This document shows positions 1 to 6,363 of a stretch of DNA of 10,201 nt, piece by piece (the stretch's first letter is position 1; each line of letters starts with the position of its first letter). A model generated the notes under the pieces. The model ran no database searches. It had not been told where the DNA came from and saw nothing but the letters and a program-made list of their open reading frames with translations. The translations under genes were made by a program, and so were the position numbers. This stretch comes from Verrucomicrobiales bacterium (GTDB lineage Bacteria; Verrucomicrobiota; Verrucomicrobiia; Verrucomicrobiales; Verrucomicrobiaceae), in the NCBI GenBank assembly GCA_003453085.1, contig DMMK01000754.1, forward strand, positions 1 through 10,201. The letters are read 5' to 3'.

Positions 1-24
1 TCAAAAAGTAAACGTTAACCCAAG

Positions 25-2655
25 ATGCATCTCCACCTTCTCCTTGTCGCACTGCTTTGTCTGCCGGGGATGGCCGGGGCGGAGTCTTTGCAGCTTACCT
101 TGCCACCCACTTGGCACGGAGTGGTGGGGGTGCCGATGAGCCTCTATTATGATAATGTGGTCCTGACGGAGCATCCTGAGCAGTATAGGTTTTCCGTTCA
201 GTGCCCAGTGGGGGAGACCGGTGAGCGGGCGTGGTCCGTCAAGGCCACGGAAGCTCAGGTGGGGGATCACGTGCTGGAGGTGACCGTCAAAGATCAAAGT
301 GGGGCGGTGATTGAGAAAGGTAAGACGGTGCTGCACATCTCCCCGCGTGCGGCGGGGGAGGGCAAAGACAGGCGATTGCTGATCGTGGGCGACAGCCTGA
401 CTCACGCGAGTGTCTATGCCAATGAGCTCTCGCGGTTGCTGAGTGAACCTGGAAATCCGAAAGTGACTTTTCTGGGCACGCATCGTCCCGCTGGCGTGAA
501 ACCGGGGGTGGCGCATGAGGGATACGGGGGCTGGAAATGGGTGGACTTCCTAACTAAGTTTGCTCCCAAGGGGAATGAGGTGGCCGCAGGTCCACAGGCG
601 AGGAAGAGCACCAGCCCTTTTATCTTTGTGGGAACCGATGGCAAAGGCGTGTTTGATCTGCCTCGCTACGTGCGTGAGCACTGCGATGGTAGGGCCCCTG
701 ATGTGGTGACGTTTCTTTTGGGCATCAATGACTGCTTTGGGGCCAATCCCGAAGATCCGCCGGCGATGGATGCCAAGATCCATGAGGTGCTGGATCAGGC
801 TGAAAAACTGCTGATGGAGTTTCGGCGAGCGATGCCGGAAGCCATCCTGGCGGTGGGACTGACCACACCACCGAATGCCCGTGAATCCGGTTTTGAAGCC
901 AATTACAAAGGACGCTACCATCGCTGGGGCTGGAAGCGCATTCAGCATCGTCTGGTGCAGCGGATGATCATACGGCTGGGAGGGCGCGAGCATCAGGGTA
1001 TTCATCTGGTGGCCACGGAGCTGAACCTGGATCCCGTGGACGGGTATCCTGAGAATAACGGCGTACATCCAAATGCCATCGGTTATGCCCAGATCGGCAC
1101 GAGTTTTTATGGGTGGATGAAAGCCTGGCTGGAGGAGGAGACGAAATCAGCCAGTGCGTATGATCTCATCATCAAAAACGCCCGCATTGTGGATGGCACG
1201 GGCAGGCCTGCTTACCCGGGCAGCATCGGTATCCGGCATGGACGCATCACGAGCCTCGGTCAGGTGGAAGGCACCGCGAAAGAGGAGCTGGATTCCCGAG
1301 GGCAGGTGGTGGCTCCGGGTTTCATGGACGTGCATACGCACTCCGAAAGGATCTGCGAACTGCCGGCAGCGGAGAATTTCTTGCGCATGGGCGTTACGAC
1401 GATTGTGACGGGGAACTGTGGGGCTTCGCGCACCGATGTGGCGGCCTTTTTTGAAGAGATCGAAAAGGCCAAGGTGAGCCTGCATGTGGCCACGCTGATC
1501 GGCCATGGGGACGTGAGGGAACAGGGCATGGGAGGCCGGTTCATCCGCGCGCCGGATGCAGCCCAGCTGGAGACCATGAAGTCCCTGGTGGACAAGGGCA
1601 TGAAAGACGGAGCGCTGGGGGTGAGCACAGGCCTGATCTATGTGCCCGGCTCCTTTGCCAAGACGGAGGAGATCCTGGAGCTGGCCAAGGTGGTGGCGGC
1701 CTACGATGGCATCTACGCCAGCCACATGCGCTATGAGACGAACCGCATTTTTACCGCACTGGATGAGCTGGCGCACATCGCCCGTGAGGCAAAGGTCAAG
1801 ACGGAGCTTTCTCATATCAAGCTGTCCGGCCCGAGTGCCTGGGGAAAGGCCGCGGAGGTGCTGGCCTACCTGGACAAAGCGCGGGCCGAGGGGCTGCGAA
1901 TCACGCACGATCAGTATGCCTACACCGCCTCCAGCACGGGCTTGCGGCAGACGATTCCTGACTCGGCCCTGGAAGGCACTCGCGAGGACTTTGTTGCCCG
2001 GCTTGGCGATCCTGAACAGAAGGCGAAGATCATTGCGGGCATGCGGGAGATTTTATCGCGCAGCGGTCGCTCGGATTACAGCTATGCCGTGATCGCCCGC
2101 TTTGCGGCAGATCCTTCGCTGAACGGTCTGACGATCCCGCAGGCTGCGATGCGTGTGCGGGGTGCCGACCGTCTGGAAGACCAAATCGAGCTGCTGCTGG
2201 ACATTGAAAAGCGCGGTGGTGGCAGCGGTGTGTTTCATGGCATGAACGAGGAAGACCTGCGGCTTTTTCTGAAACATCCGCTGACCATGATCGCCAGTGA
2301 TGGCGGGCCACGCCTACTGGGCGAGGATGTGCCGCATCCCCGCAGTTATGGCAACAATGCCCGCATCCTGGCCCGCTATGTGCGCGAACAAAAAGTGCTG
2401 TCGCTGGAGGAAGCAGTCCGCCGCATGACCAGCCTGCCAGCGCAGACCTTTGGGGTTCGGGACCGTGGTGTGATTCAAACGGGAGCTTGGGCGGATCTGG
2501 TGATTTTTGATCCTGACAAGGTGCAGGACATCTCGGCCTTCGATGATCCGCATCACTATGCCGAAGGGTTTGGCGAAGTGTTGGTGGATGGGGTGCCCGT
2601 GATCCGGGCGGGCAAACTGACGGAGGCCCGGCCGGGTGGCCCGCTGCGGCGCTAG
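25..2655 (+). CDS. Secreted SGNH/GDSL hydrolase fused to D-aminoacylase-type amidohydrolase
   Basis: The 876-residue product has a signal peptide (hydrophobic residues 3-15, likely cleavage after AGA near residue 19), so it should act in the periplasm or outside. Residues about 20-115 look like a beta-sandwich domain of the kind that precedes some SGNH esterases. Residues about 117-370 are an SGNH hydrolase: GDSLT with nucleophile Ser124, GYGGW as block II, GIND at 233-236, and NGVHP with His348. Residues about 379-870 are an N-acyl-D-amino-acid deacylase-like amidohydrolase: HTH at 437-439, GNCG with Cys465 (metal ligand in D-aminoacylases), GHGDVR, His567, His597, THD, and SDGG with Asp759. 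The expected activities are ester hydrolysis plus release of D-amino acids from N-acyl-D-amino acids. The true substrate is unknown. The SGNH block V has Asn345 where Asp is usual. The ATG at 25 is chosen because it gives the signal peptide. There is no Shine-Dalgarno. Domain assignment is firm; the specificity is inference. Confidence 0.93.
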   Translation: MHLHLLLVALLCLPGMAGAESLQLTLPPTWHGVVGVPMSLYYDNVVLTEHPEQYRFSVQCPVGETGERAWSVKATEAQVGDHVLEVTVKDQSGAVIEKGKTVLHISPRAAGEGKDRRLLIVGDSLTHASVYANELSRLLSEPGNPKVTFLGTHRPAGVKPGVAHEGYGGWKWVDFLTKFAPKGNEVAAGPQARKSTSPFIFVGTDGKGVFDLPRYVREHCDGRAPDVVTFLLGINDCFGANPEDPPAMDAKIHEVLDQAEKLLMEFRRAMPEAILAVGLTTPPNARESGFEANYKGRYHRWGWKRIQHRLVQRMIIRLGGREHQGIHLVATELNLDPVDGYPENNGVHPNAIGYAQIGTSFYGWMKAWLEEETKSASAYDLIIKNARIVDGTGRPAYPGSIGIRHGRITSLGQVEGTAKEELDSRGQVVAPGFMDVHTHSERICELPAAENFLRMGVTTIVTGNCGASRTDVAAFFEEIEKAKVSLHVATLIGHGDVREQGMGGRFIRAPDAAQLETMKSLVDKGMKDGALGVSTGLIYVPGSFAKTEEILELAKVVAAYDGIYASHMRYETNRIFTALDELAHIAREAKVKTELSHIKLSGPSAWGKAAEVLAYLDKARAEGLRITHDQYAYTASSTGLRQTIPDSALEGTREDFVARLGDPEQKAKIIAGMREILSRSGRSDYSYAVIARFAADPSLNGLTIPQAAMRVRGADRLEDQIELLLDIEKRGGGSGVFHGMNEEDLRLFLKHPLTMIASDGGPRLLGEDVPHPRSYGNNARILARYVREQKVLSLEEAVRRMTSLPAQTFGVRDRGVIQTGAWADLVIFDPDKVQDISAFDDPHHYAEGFGEVLVDGVPVIRAGKLTEARPGGPLRR

Positions 2656-2658
2656 AGT

Positions 2659-3102
2659 TTACTTCAGCGCCACAAACTCACCGCTGAACTCCACGCAGGT
2701 CTGGCCTTCTTCCTGGATGATGACCTGAAGATTCATGCGTGCCTTGCCAGCCTCGGCAAAGAGCGCTTTAAAGTCGCTGATCGTGGTGGGATCCGGCTGC
2801 TGGCAGATGGCCCGGATCAACCCGCGTACGGGACGTCGGTAGCGGATGGTGCTTTCCCGAATGACGATGTGGGCGCCGCGATCCCCTAACATCAGCCACA
2901 GCAGACTGTATCCCGTCAGGGTAGCAATGGCGCTCAGGCTGCCGCCAAAGGCTGTGCCGCGGTGATTGTGATTCGGCTCCAGGGGCGCGGTGATCACCAG
3001 CGTTTCGCCATCGTAACTTTCGACCTGCACGCCCATCGCCCGGGTGAGGGGAATCTGCTCATGGAGAAAGCGTTCCGTTTCGCGCAGGAGGTCGTCGTTC
3101 AT
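2659..3102 (-). CDS. YiiD_C-type hot-dog fold thioesterase
   Basis: This 147-residue cytoplasmic protein resembles the stand-alone C-terminal thioesterase domain of E. coli YiiD. The recognisable block is residues 43-70: NHNHRGT, then AFGGSLSAIATLTGYSLLW, a family hallmark in which the GGSL turn leads into the central hot-dog helix. The strand STIRYRRPVRG at 84-94 is typical of the fold. It probably hydrolyses an acyl-CoA or acyl-ACP thioester; the substrate cannot be read from sequence. The frame is open 18 codons further up, to 3156, but that extension lies inside the end of rpiB, so I choose the internal ATG at 3102. That start lies 7 nt after the rpiB stop, which implies one transcript. 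The stop lies 3 bp from the stop of the convergent fusion gene, with no terminator between them. Confidence 0.85.
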   Translation of the reverse strand: MNDDLLRETERFLHEQIPLTRAMGVQVESYDGETLVITAPLEPNHNHRGTAFGGSLSAIATLTGYSLLWLMLGDRGAHIVIRESTIRYRRPVRGLIRAICQQPDPTTISDFKALFAEAGKARMNLQVIIQEEGQTCVEFSGEFVALK

Positions 3103-3109
3103 AGGCGGC

Positions 3110-3538
3110 TCAGGCGTCCAGTTGCTGGATGCGGGCCAGATGGCGGCCTCCTTCAAAAGAGGTGCTGAGAAAAAGATCCACGATCTCCAAAGCTGTCTCC
3201 AGATCCATCATGCGTTCGCCCAGGGAGAGCACATTGGCGTCATTGTGCTGCCGGGTCAGGCGGGCAGATTCCAGGTTCCAGCAAAGACCGCAGCGGATAC
3301 CCTTCACGCGGTTTGCCGCGATGGCCTCGCCGTTGCCAGAGCCACCGAGGACGATGCCGCGTTCATATTTTCCAGCGGCCACGGCTTCCGCCACCGGGCG
3401 GATGAATTTGGGGTAGTCGGTGGACTCCTCCGAATGTGTGCCGAAGTCAGCCACGGAATGCCCGGCTTTCTCCAGATGGGCGATGATGGCCTGCTTATAA
3501 CGGTAGCCTGCGTGGTCTGAGCCAATGGCGATGTTCAT
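3110..3538 (-). CDS. rpiB: Ribose-5-phosphate isomerase B, Glu-base type
   Basis: RpiB interconverts ribose 5-phosphate and ribulose 5-phosphate in the pentose phosphate pathway, in the cytoplasm. The 142-residue product has the usual family length and motifs: SDHAG at 7-11 (phosphate and substrate binding), DFGTHS at 31-36, GGSGNGEAIAAN at 65-76, His98 in the QHNDANVLSLG block, and a C-terminal helix. E. coli-type enzymes have CGTGIG with a catalytic Cys. Here the Cys position is Gly65 and Glu71 falls where the Mycobacterium tuberculosis enzyme uses Glu as the base. It is therefore the actinobacterial-like subtype and not a broken enzyme. Some members of this LacAB/RpiB family act on other sugar phosphates such as allose 6-phosphate. 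It sits 24 bp after the phosphatase gene and 7 bp before the thioesterase gene, probably in one operon. Confidence 0.95.
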   Translation of the reverse strand: MNIAIGSDHAGYRYKQAIIAHLEKAGHSVADFGTHSEESTDYPKFIRPVAEAVAAGKYERGIVLGGSGNGEAIAANRVKGIRCGLCWNLESARLTRQHNDANVLSLGERMMDLETALEIVDLFLSTSFEGGRHLARIQQLDA

Positions 3539-3562
3539 GATGAAAAAAGATAGTTAGGGGGA

Positions 3563-4240
3563 TCAATGAGTCCACCATTTGGAGAGGCGGGCCTCGGCTG
3601 ATTCGGGCTTGTTGAGGCTGCTTTCAGCGTAATGGGACGTGTCATTGAACAGCATCAATCGCGCCCGCACGGGATCTTTAAAATCGACGATGTTCAGGGC
3701 TGCGGGATCCTGGTCCAGATTGTCCCGATAACGGCGCGGATCGAAGCCCAGGAGAGAACTCAGCAGCAGGCGAATGGTGGCCTTGTGCGACACCACGATC
3801 ACGGACTGCCCTTCGTGATGACGCACGATGTCGAGCAAGGCCGGCAGGGCACGAGCTGTGACTGCTAGGCCGCTTTCACCACCTTCAGGCGCGAAGGTGT
3901 AGGGATCTTCATCCCAGGCAGCGGCTTCCTGGGGGAACTGCAATTCCACCTCGTGGCGGGTCATTTGTTCCCAGTGGCCGTGGGAAATTTCTTTCAGCCC
4001 CTCACGCGGATTCACTTCCAAATGATGCGGCCCGGCCAAAATGCGTGCAGTCTCCATCGTGCGGTCCAGCGGTGAGGCATAAACGGCCGCGATGCGCAGC
4101 GGGGCGAGCCGTTGGGAAAGTGTGGTGGCCTGATGGCGCCCTTCATCCGAAAGCGGTACATTGGTAGCTCCGGCAAAGCGGTCCTCGGCGGTCAGGATGG
4201 TGGCTCCGTGGCGGATGAGGTAGATGCGTGTGATGGGCAT
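3563..4240 (-). CDS. Histidine phosphatase (phosphoglycerate mutase-like) family protein
   Basis: This 225-residue cytoplasmic protein belongs to the histidine phosphatase superfamily. It starts with the signature LIRHG (Arg10, His11 as the phospho-acceptor). It also has SPLDRT with Arg60, a LKEISHGHWE block with Glu84 as likely acid/base, and VVSHKATIR with His152. These complete the usual catalytic set of two His, two Arg and an acid. Members include cofactor-dependent phosphoglycerate mutases, alpha-ribazole phosphatases (CobC) and broad-specificity sugar phosphatases. The length and the GHWE block fit the CobC/GpmB-like phosphatases better than true glycolytic mutase, but no cobalamin gene is nearby. 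Being first in a set with rpiB suggests a sugar-phosphate substrate; that is inference. The ATG at 4240 is 9 codons before the motif, as is normal. No Shine-Dalgarno is seen. Confidence 0.9.
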   Translation of the reverse strand: MPITRIYLIRHGATILTAEDRFAGATNVPLSDEGRHQATTLSQRLAPLRIAAVYASPLDRTMETARILAGPHHLEVNPREGLKEISHGHWEQMTRHEVELQFPQEAAAWDEDPYTFAPEGGESGLAVTARALPALLDIVRHHEGQSVIVVSHKATIRLLLSSLLGFDPRRYRDNLDQDPAALNIVDFKDPVRARLMLFNDTSHYAESSLNKPESAEARLSKWWTH

Positions 4241-4300
4241 AGGCGTCGCTGATGGATAGCACTTTTAGGACCAGACGCTGGGCGATGACTTCTGCAAATG

Positions 4301-4332
4301 AAAAGCCCGCAGAAGGTAGTTCTTCTGCGGGC
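4301..4332 (-). terminator. Intrinsic terminator of the alpha/beta hydrolase gene
   Basis: The segments GCCCGCAGAAG (4305-4315) and CTTCTGCGGGC (4322-4332) form a perfect 11-bp GC-rich stem with a 6-nt loop. Read on the minus strand, the stem is followed at once by TTTT (complement of 4301-4304). It lies about 20 bp past the stop of the alpha/beta hydrolase gene and before the histidine phosphatase start. It should separate the two minus-strand units, so the phosphatase gene needs its own promoter in 4241-4300. I see no convincing promoter there. Confidence 0.85.
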
Positions 4333-4352
4333 AGGACAGGGGAGGAAACGGG

Positions 4353-5324
4353 TCACGCAAGAGCCTTGCGAAGCAGGTCATTTGCTTGGGCGATGGCGGC
4401 GCGGGCGGCTGGGGTTTCCGTGAGGACATTCAACATCACGAAGTCATGGATGATGCCGAGGTAGCGGCTGGAGGTGACGCTGACTCCGGCCTCAATCAGT
4501 TTGCGGGCATAGGCTTCGCCCTCGTCGCGGAGCACATCGGCTTCGCCCGTGATCACCAGAGCCGGGGGCAGGCCGCGAAGCTGCTCCGCGGTGGCCCGCA
4601 GAGGCGAGGCGGTGATCTCATCGCGCACGCCATGGTCGGGAGCGTAATGATTCCAGAACCATTTCATGGCCTCACGAGTCAGAAAGTAACCTTCTTCAAA
4701 CTGGTGATAGGAGGCCGTGTCAAAGTTCGCATCCGTCACAGGGTAAAACAGCACCTGATAACGCAGGGTGGGGCCCTGTCGTTCTTTGGCCAGCAGGGTC
4801 ACGGCGGCGGCCATGTTACCGCCGACGCTATCCCCGGCCACTGCGAGGCGGTTCGAGTCAATCTGAAGGCTGTCAGCGTTTTCGGCCACCCATTTCAGGG
4901 CGGCGTAGGCTTCCTCGATAGCCACGGGGTAACGTGCTTCAGGGGAAGGGGTGTAGTTGACAAAGACCACGGCGGCTTGAGCTCCGTGAGCGATTTCTCG
5001 TACGAGACGGTCATGAGTGTTTTGGTCGCCAAGCACCCAGCCTCCACCGTGGAAGTAAAGCACACCTGGAAGCTCTCCCTGGCTTCCCTGAGGACGCACG
5101 ATGCGGAGAGAAACCTGCCCGCTCGGTCCGGCGGGAATGGTGAGTTCTTCAATATCCACGGGCAACTTCGCCACGGGACCGGCCTGGGCTCCGGTCAGCA
5201 CCCCGCGGGCATCGGGGACGGAGAGTTCATAGATGGCGGGTCCACCCTGAGTGGCGAGTGCATGGAGGAAGGACTGTGCGGCAGAGTCCAGAACGGGGGC
5301 TGTGGAAGCGTTGATGGTGTTCAT
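4353..5324 (-). CDS. Alpha/beta hydrolase, hormone-sensitive lipase family
   Basis: The 323-residue product is a cytoplasmic esterase of the bacterial HSL family, which is usually 300-330 residues long. The oxyanion-hole motif HGGG is at 92-95. The nucleophile elbow GDSVGG carries Ser166, where GDSAGG is usual. The rest of the triad is Asp263 in EADVLRDEGEAY and His293 in IIHDF. The cap region (about 1-60) and the EGYFLTREAMKWFW segment that lines the acyl pocket are both present. Such enzymes hydrolyse short-chain acyl esters; the natural substrate is unknown. The frame is open a further 54 codons to 5486, but that stretch is low-complexity, lacks family similarity and covers the stem-loop upstream, so I choose the ATG at 5324. 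There is no signal peptide and no Shine-Dalgarno. It is transcribed divergently from wrbA and is probably monocistronic. Confidence 0.92.
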   Translation of the reverse strand: MNTINASTAPVLDSAAQSFLHALATQGGPAIYELSVPDARGVLTGAQAGPVAKLPVDIEELTIPAGPSGQVSLRIVRPQGSQGELPGVLYFHGGGWVLGDQNTHDRLVREIAHGAQAAVVFVNYTPSPEARYPVAIEEAYAALKWVAENADSLQIDSNRLAVAGDSVGGNMAAAVTLLAKERQGPTLRYQVLFYPVTDANFDTASYHQFEEGYFLTREAMKWFWNHYAPDHGVRDEITASPLRATAEQLRGLPPALVITGEADVLRDEGEAYARKLIEAGVSVTSSRYLGIIHDFVMLNVLTETPAARAAIAQANDLLRKALA

Positions 5325-5623
5325 GGCGATGGCTTGCTTGGATGACTTATGGTTAGGTTCGTGAGGGATTCTCGGATTGGTCGTGTGGTTTTTCGGTGTT
5401 GGAGGCATCGTATGCTGAATATGAAAAACCCAAAAATGCAGGTTTGCTGGTCTCAGCATGCGGATGGGGCATGTCTGAGTAGGCAAACTTGGTTAGGAGG
5501 TGCTCCCGAGGTGGGGCGCAGGGTATGCCCAAAAGTAAGGCTGAGACTAATGCCTCCGCATTGGCATCCCGCGCACATCCAGACACCGTTGGAATGTCGA
5601 AGTCATCTTAACTCCAAAACATT
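5325..5623. other. Divergent intergenic region between esterase and wrbA
   Basis: About 300 bases separate the two divergent starts and must hold both promoters. No strong -35/-10 pair is visible. On the minus strand TACGAT (complement of about 5408-5413) is a possible -10 element but has no good -35 at normal spacing. Besides the long stem-loop at 5439-5491 there is a short inverted repeat AATGC-CTCC-GCATT (5549-5562). Short open frames here show no coding character. Confidence 0.5.
5439..5491. repeat. Long imperfect inverted repeat / stem-loop
   Basis: The arms pair in three blocks. CAGGTTTGC (5439-5447) pairs with GCAAACTTG (5483-5491), 9 bp with one G-T. CTCAG (5452-5456) pairs with CTGAG (5475-5479). 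CATGC (5457-5461) pairs with GCATG (5469-5473). They are separated by a 4/3-nt internal loop (TGGT against TAG) and one bulged T at 5474. The apical loop is GGATGGG. Read on the minus strand, a run of five T begins two bases after the stem, so it could act as a leader attenuator or terminator ahead of the esterase gene. It could also be a protein-binding dyad or a stray REP-like element. Only one copy is seen in the window. Confidence 0.6.
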
Positions 5624-6223
5624 ATGTCCAAGCTCCTCGTCCTCTATTATTCTACTTATGGTCACATCGAAACCATGGCCAACGCCATCGCCGAAGGGGC
5701 GCGCTCGGTTGAAGGAGTGGAAGTCACCCTGAAGCGTGTCCCTGAAACCATGCCGCCCGACGTGGCCGCGAAGGCCGGTGCCAAGCTGGATCAGAGTGCT
5801 CCGGTGGCCACACCTGCGGAACTGGCGGATTATGATGCCATCATCTTCGGCACCCCCACCCGTTTTGGCAACATGGCGGCACAGATGCGCAATTTCCTGG
5901 ATCAAACCGGCGGTCTCTGGATGCAAGGGGCCCTCATCGGCAAGGTGGGCAGTGTCTTCACCAGCACGGGTACGGGCGGTGGCAATGAGTCCACGATCCT
6001 CACCACAATTCCCACCCTCCTGCACCACGGCATGATTTATGTGGGTCTTCCGTATTCAGCCCCTGAACTCACGGACATCAGTGAAGTCCGTGGTGGCAGC
6101 CCCTACGGCGCAGCCACCATTGCTGGGGCCGATGGTTCCCGGCAACCGAGTGAAAAGGAGCTGTCTTTGGCCCGCTTTCAGGGCAAGCACGTGGCTGGGA
6201 TTGCCGCGAAGCTGACAGCCTGA
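5624..6223 (+). CDS. wrbA: NAD(P)H:quinone oxidoreductase WrbA (flavodoxin-like)
   Basis: The 199-residue product closely matches WrbA, a tetrameric FMN enzyme that reduces quinones by two electrons and so limits redox cycling under oxidative stress. The FMN phosphate loop is [11 protein letters not shown] at 9-19. The isoalloxazine-binding motifs are TPTRFGNM at 77-84 and SSTGTGGG-like TSTGTGGG at 113-120. The WrbA-specific insert with LDQTGGLW (92-99), HHGM (134-137), [10 protein letters not shown] and [11 protein letters not shown] are all present. Length equals the E. coli protein (198). It is cytoplasmic. The ATG at 5624 places the first strand correctly; no Shine-Dalgarno precedes it. 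It is followed by a strong terminator, so it is probably monocistronic. It is confidently identified. Confidence 0.97.
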   Translation: MSKLLVLYYSTYGHIETMANAIAEGARSVEGVEVTLKRVPETMPPDVAAKAGAKLDQSAPVATPAELADYDAIIFGTPTRFGNMAAQMRNFLDQTGGLWMQGALIGKVGSVFTSTGTGGGNESTILTTIPTLLHHGMIYVGLPYSAPELTDISEVRGGSPYGAATIAGADGSRQPSEKELSLARFQGKHVAGIAAKLTA

Positions 6224-6255
6224 CATTCCTGATTCAGCGCTCTCTTTTGAAGCAC

Positions 6256-6286
6256 ACCCCACTCTTGGATCAAGGGTGGGGTTTTT
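6256..6286 (+). terminator. Intrinsic terminator of wrbA
   Basis: The segments ACCCCACTCTT (6256-6266) and AAGGGTGGGGT (6272-6282) form an 11-bp stem with a single G-T pair and a five-base loop (GGATC). A run of five T (6282-6286) follows directly. It lies 33 bp after the wrbA stop codon and isolates wrbA from the zinc-related genes downstream. Confidence 0.93.
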
Positions 6287-6330
6287 GCTGGGGTGAGATC
6301 AAACGCAAAAAAGTTGTGAAAACGGCTTGA

Positions 6331-6350
6331 TGTTAATGCAAATTCATTGC
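6331..6350. promoter_or_regulatory. Putative Zur-like operator, copy 1 (barrel gene)
   Basis: The sequence TGTTAATGCAAATTCATTGC contains the dyad AATG-N6-CATT, the skeleton of Zur boxes known from alphaproteobacteria. Its reverse complement matches the element in front of znuA (7648-7667) at 17 of 20 positions. It ends 13 bp before the ATG of the barrel gene. TTGATG at 6328-6333 and TTTATT at 6351-6356 could be a weak -35/-10 pair with a 17-bp spacer filled by the element, which would suit a repressor. The repressor identity is inferred from the neighbouring genes only. Confidence 0.5.
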
Positions 6351-6363
6351 TTTATTGGCTGTC

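Noticed and set aside
5..22. A third copy of the zinc-type operator before gene 1
   Set aside because: Only a CGTTAAC fragment resembles the CATTAAC core; the rest does not match and no dyad is present.
1..516. Minus-strand frame at the window start
   Set aside because: It lies wholly opposite the SGNH gene and has no protein-like features.
1147..1908. 253-codon minus-strand frame inside the fusion gene
   Set aside because: It is a shadow of the amidohydrolase domain; no recognisable motif and no independent leader.
3103..3156. Upstream extension of the thioesterase to 3156
   Set aside because: It would overlap the end of rpiB by 47 bp and adds nothing like the family; the ATG at 3102 fits.
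4386..5345. 319-codon open frame on the plus strand opposite the alpha/beta hydrolase gene
   Set aside because: It is antisense to a gene with a full catalytic triad, and its translation is Gly/His-rich with no domain. It is a by-product of high GC.
5325..5486. Upstream extension of the alpha/beta hydrolase to an ATG at 5486
   Set aside because: The 54 extra residues are Pro/His/Asn-rich, unlike any HSL N-terminus, and overlap the stem-loop. The ATG at 5324 gives the family's usual length.
6355..6363. TTG at 6355 as the start of the barrel gene
   Set aside because: It adds only three residues, and the ATG at 6364 already gives a complete signal peptide. It cannot be excluded.
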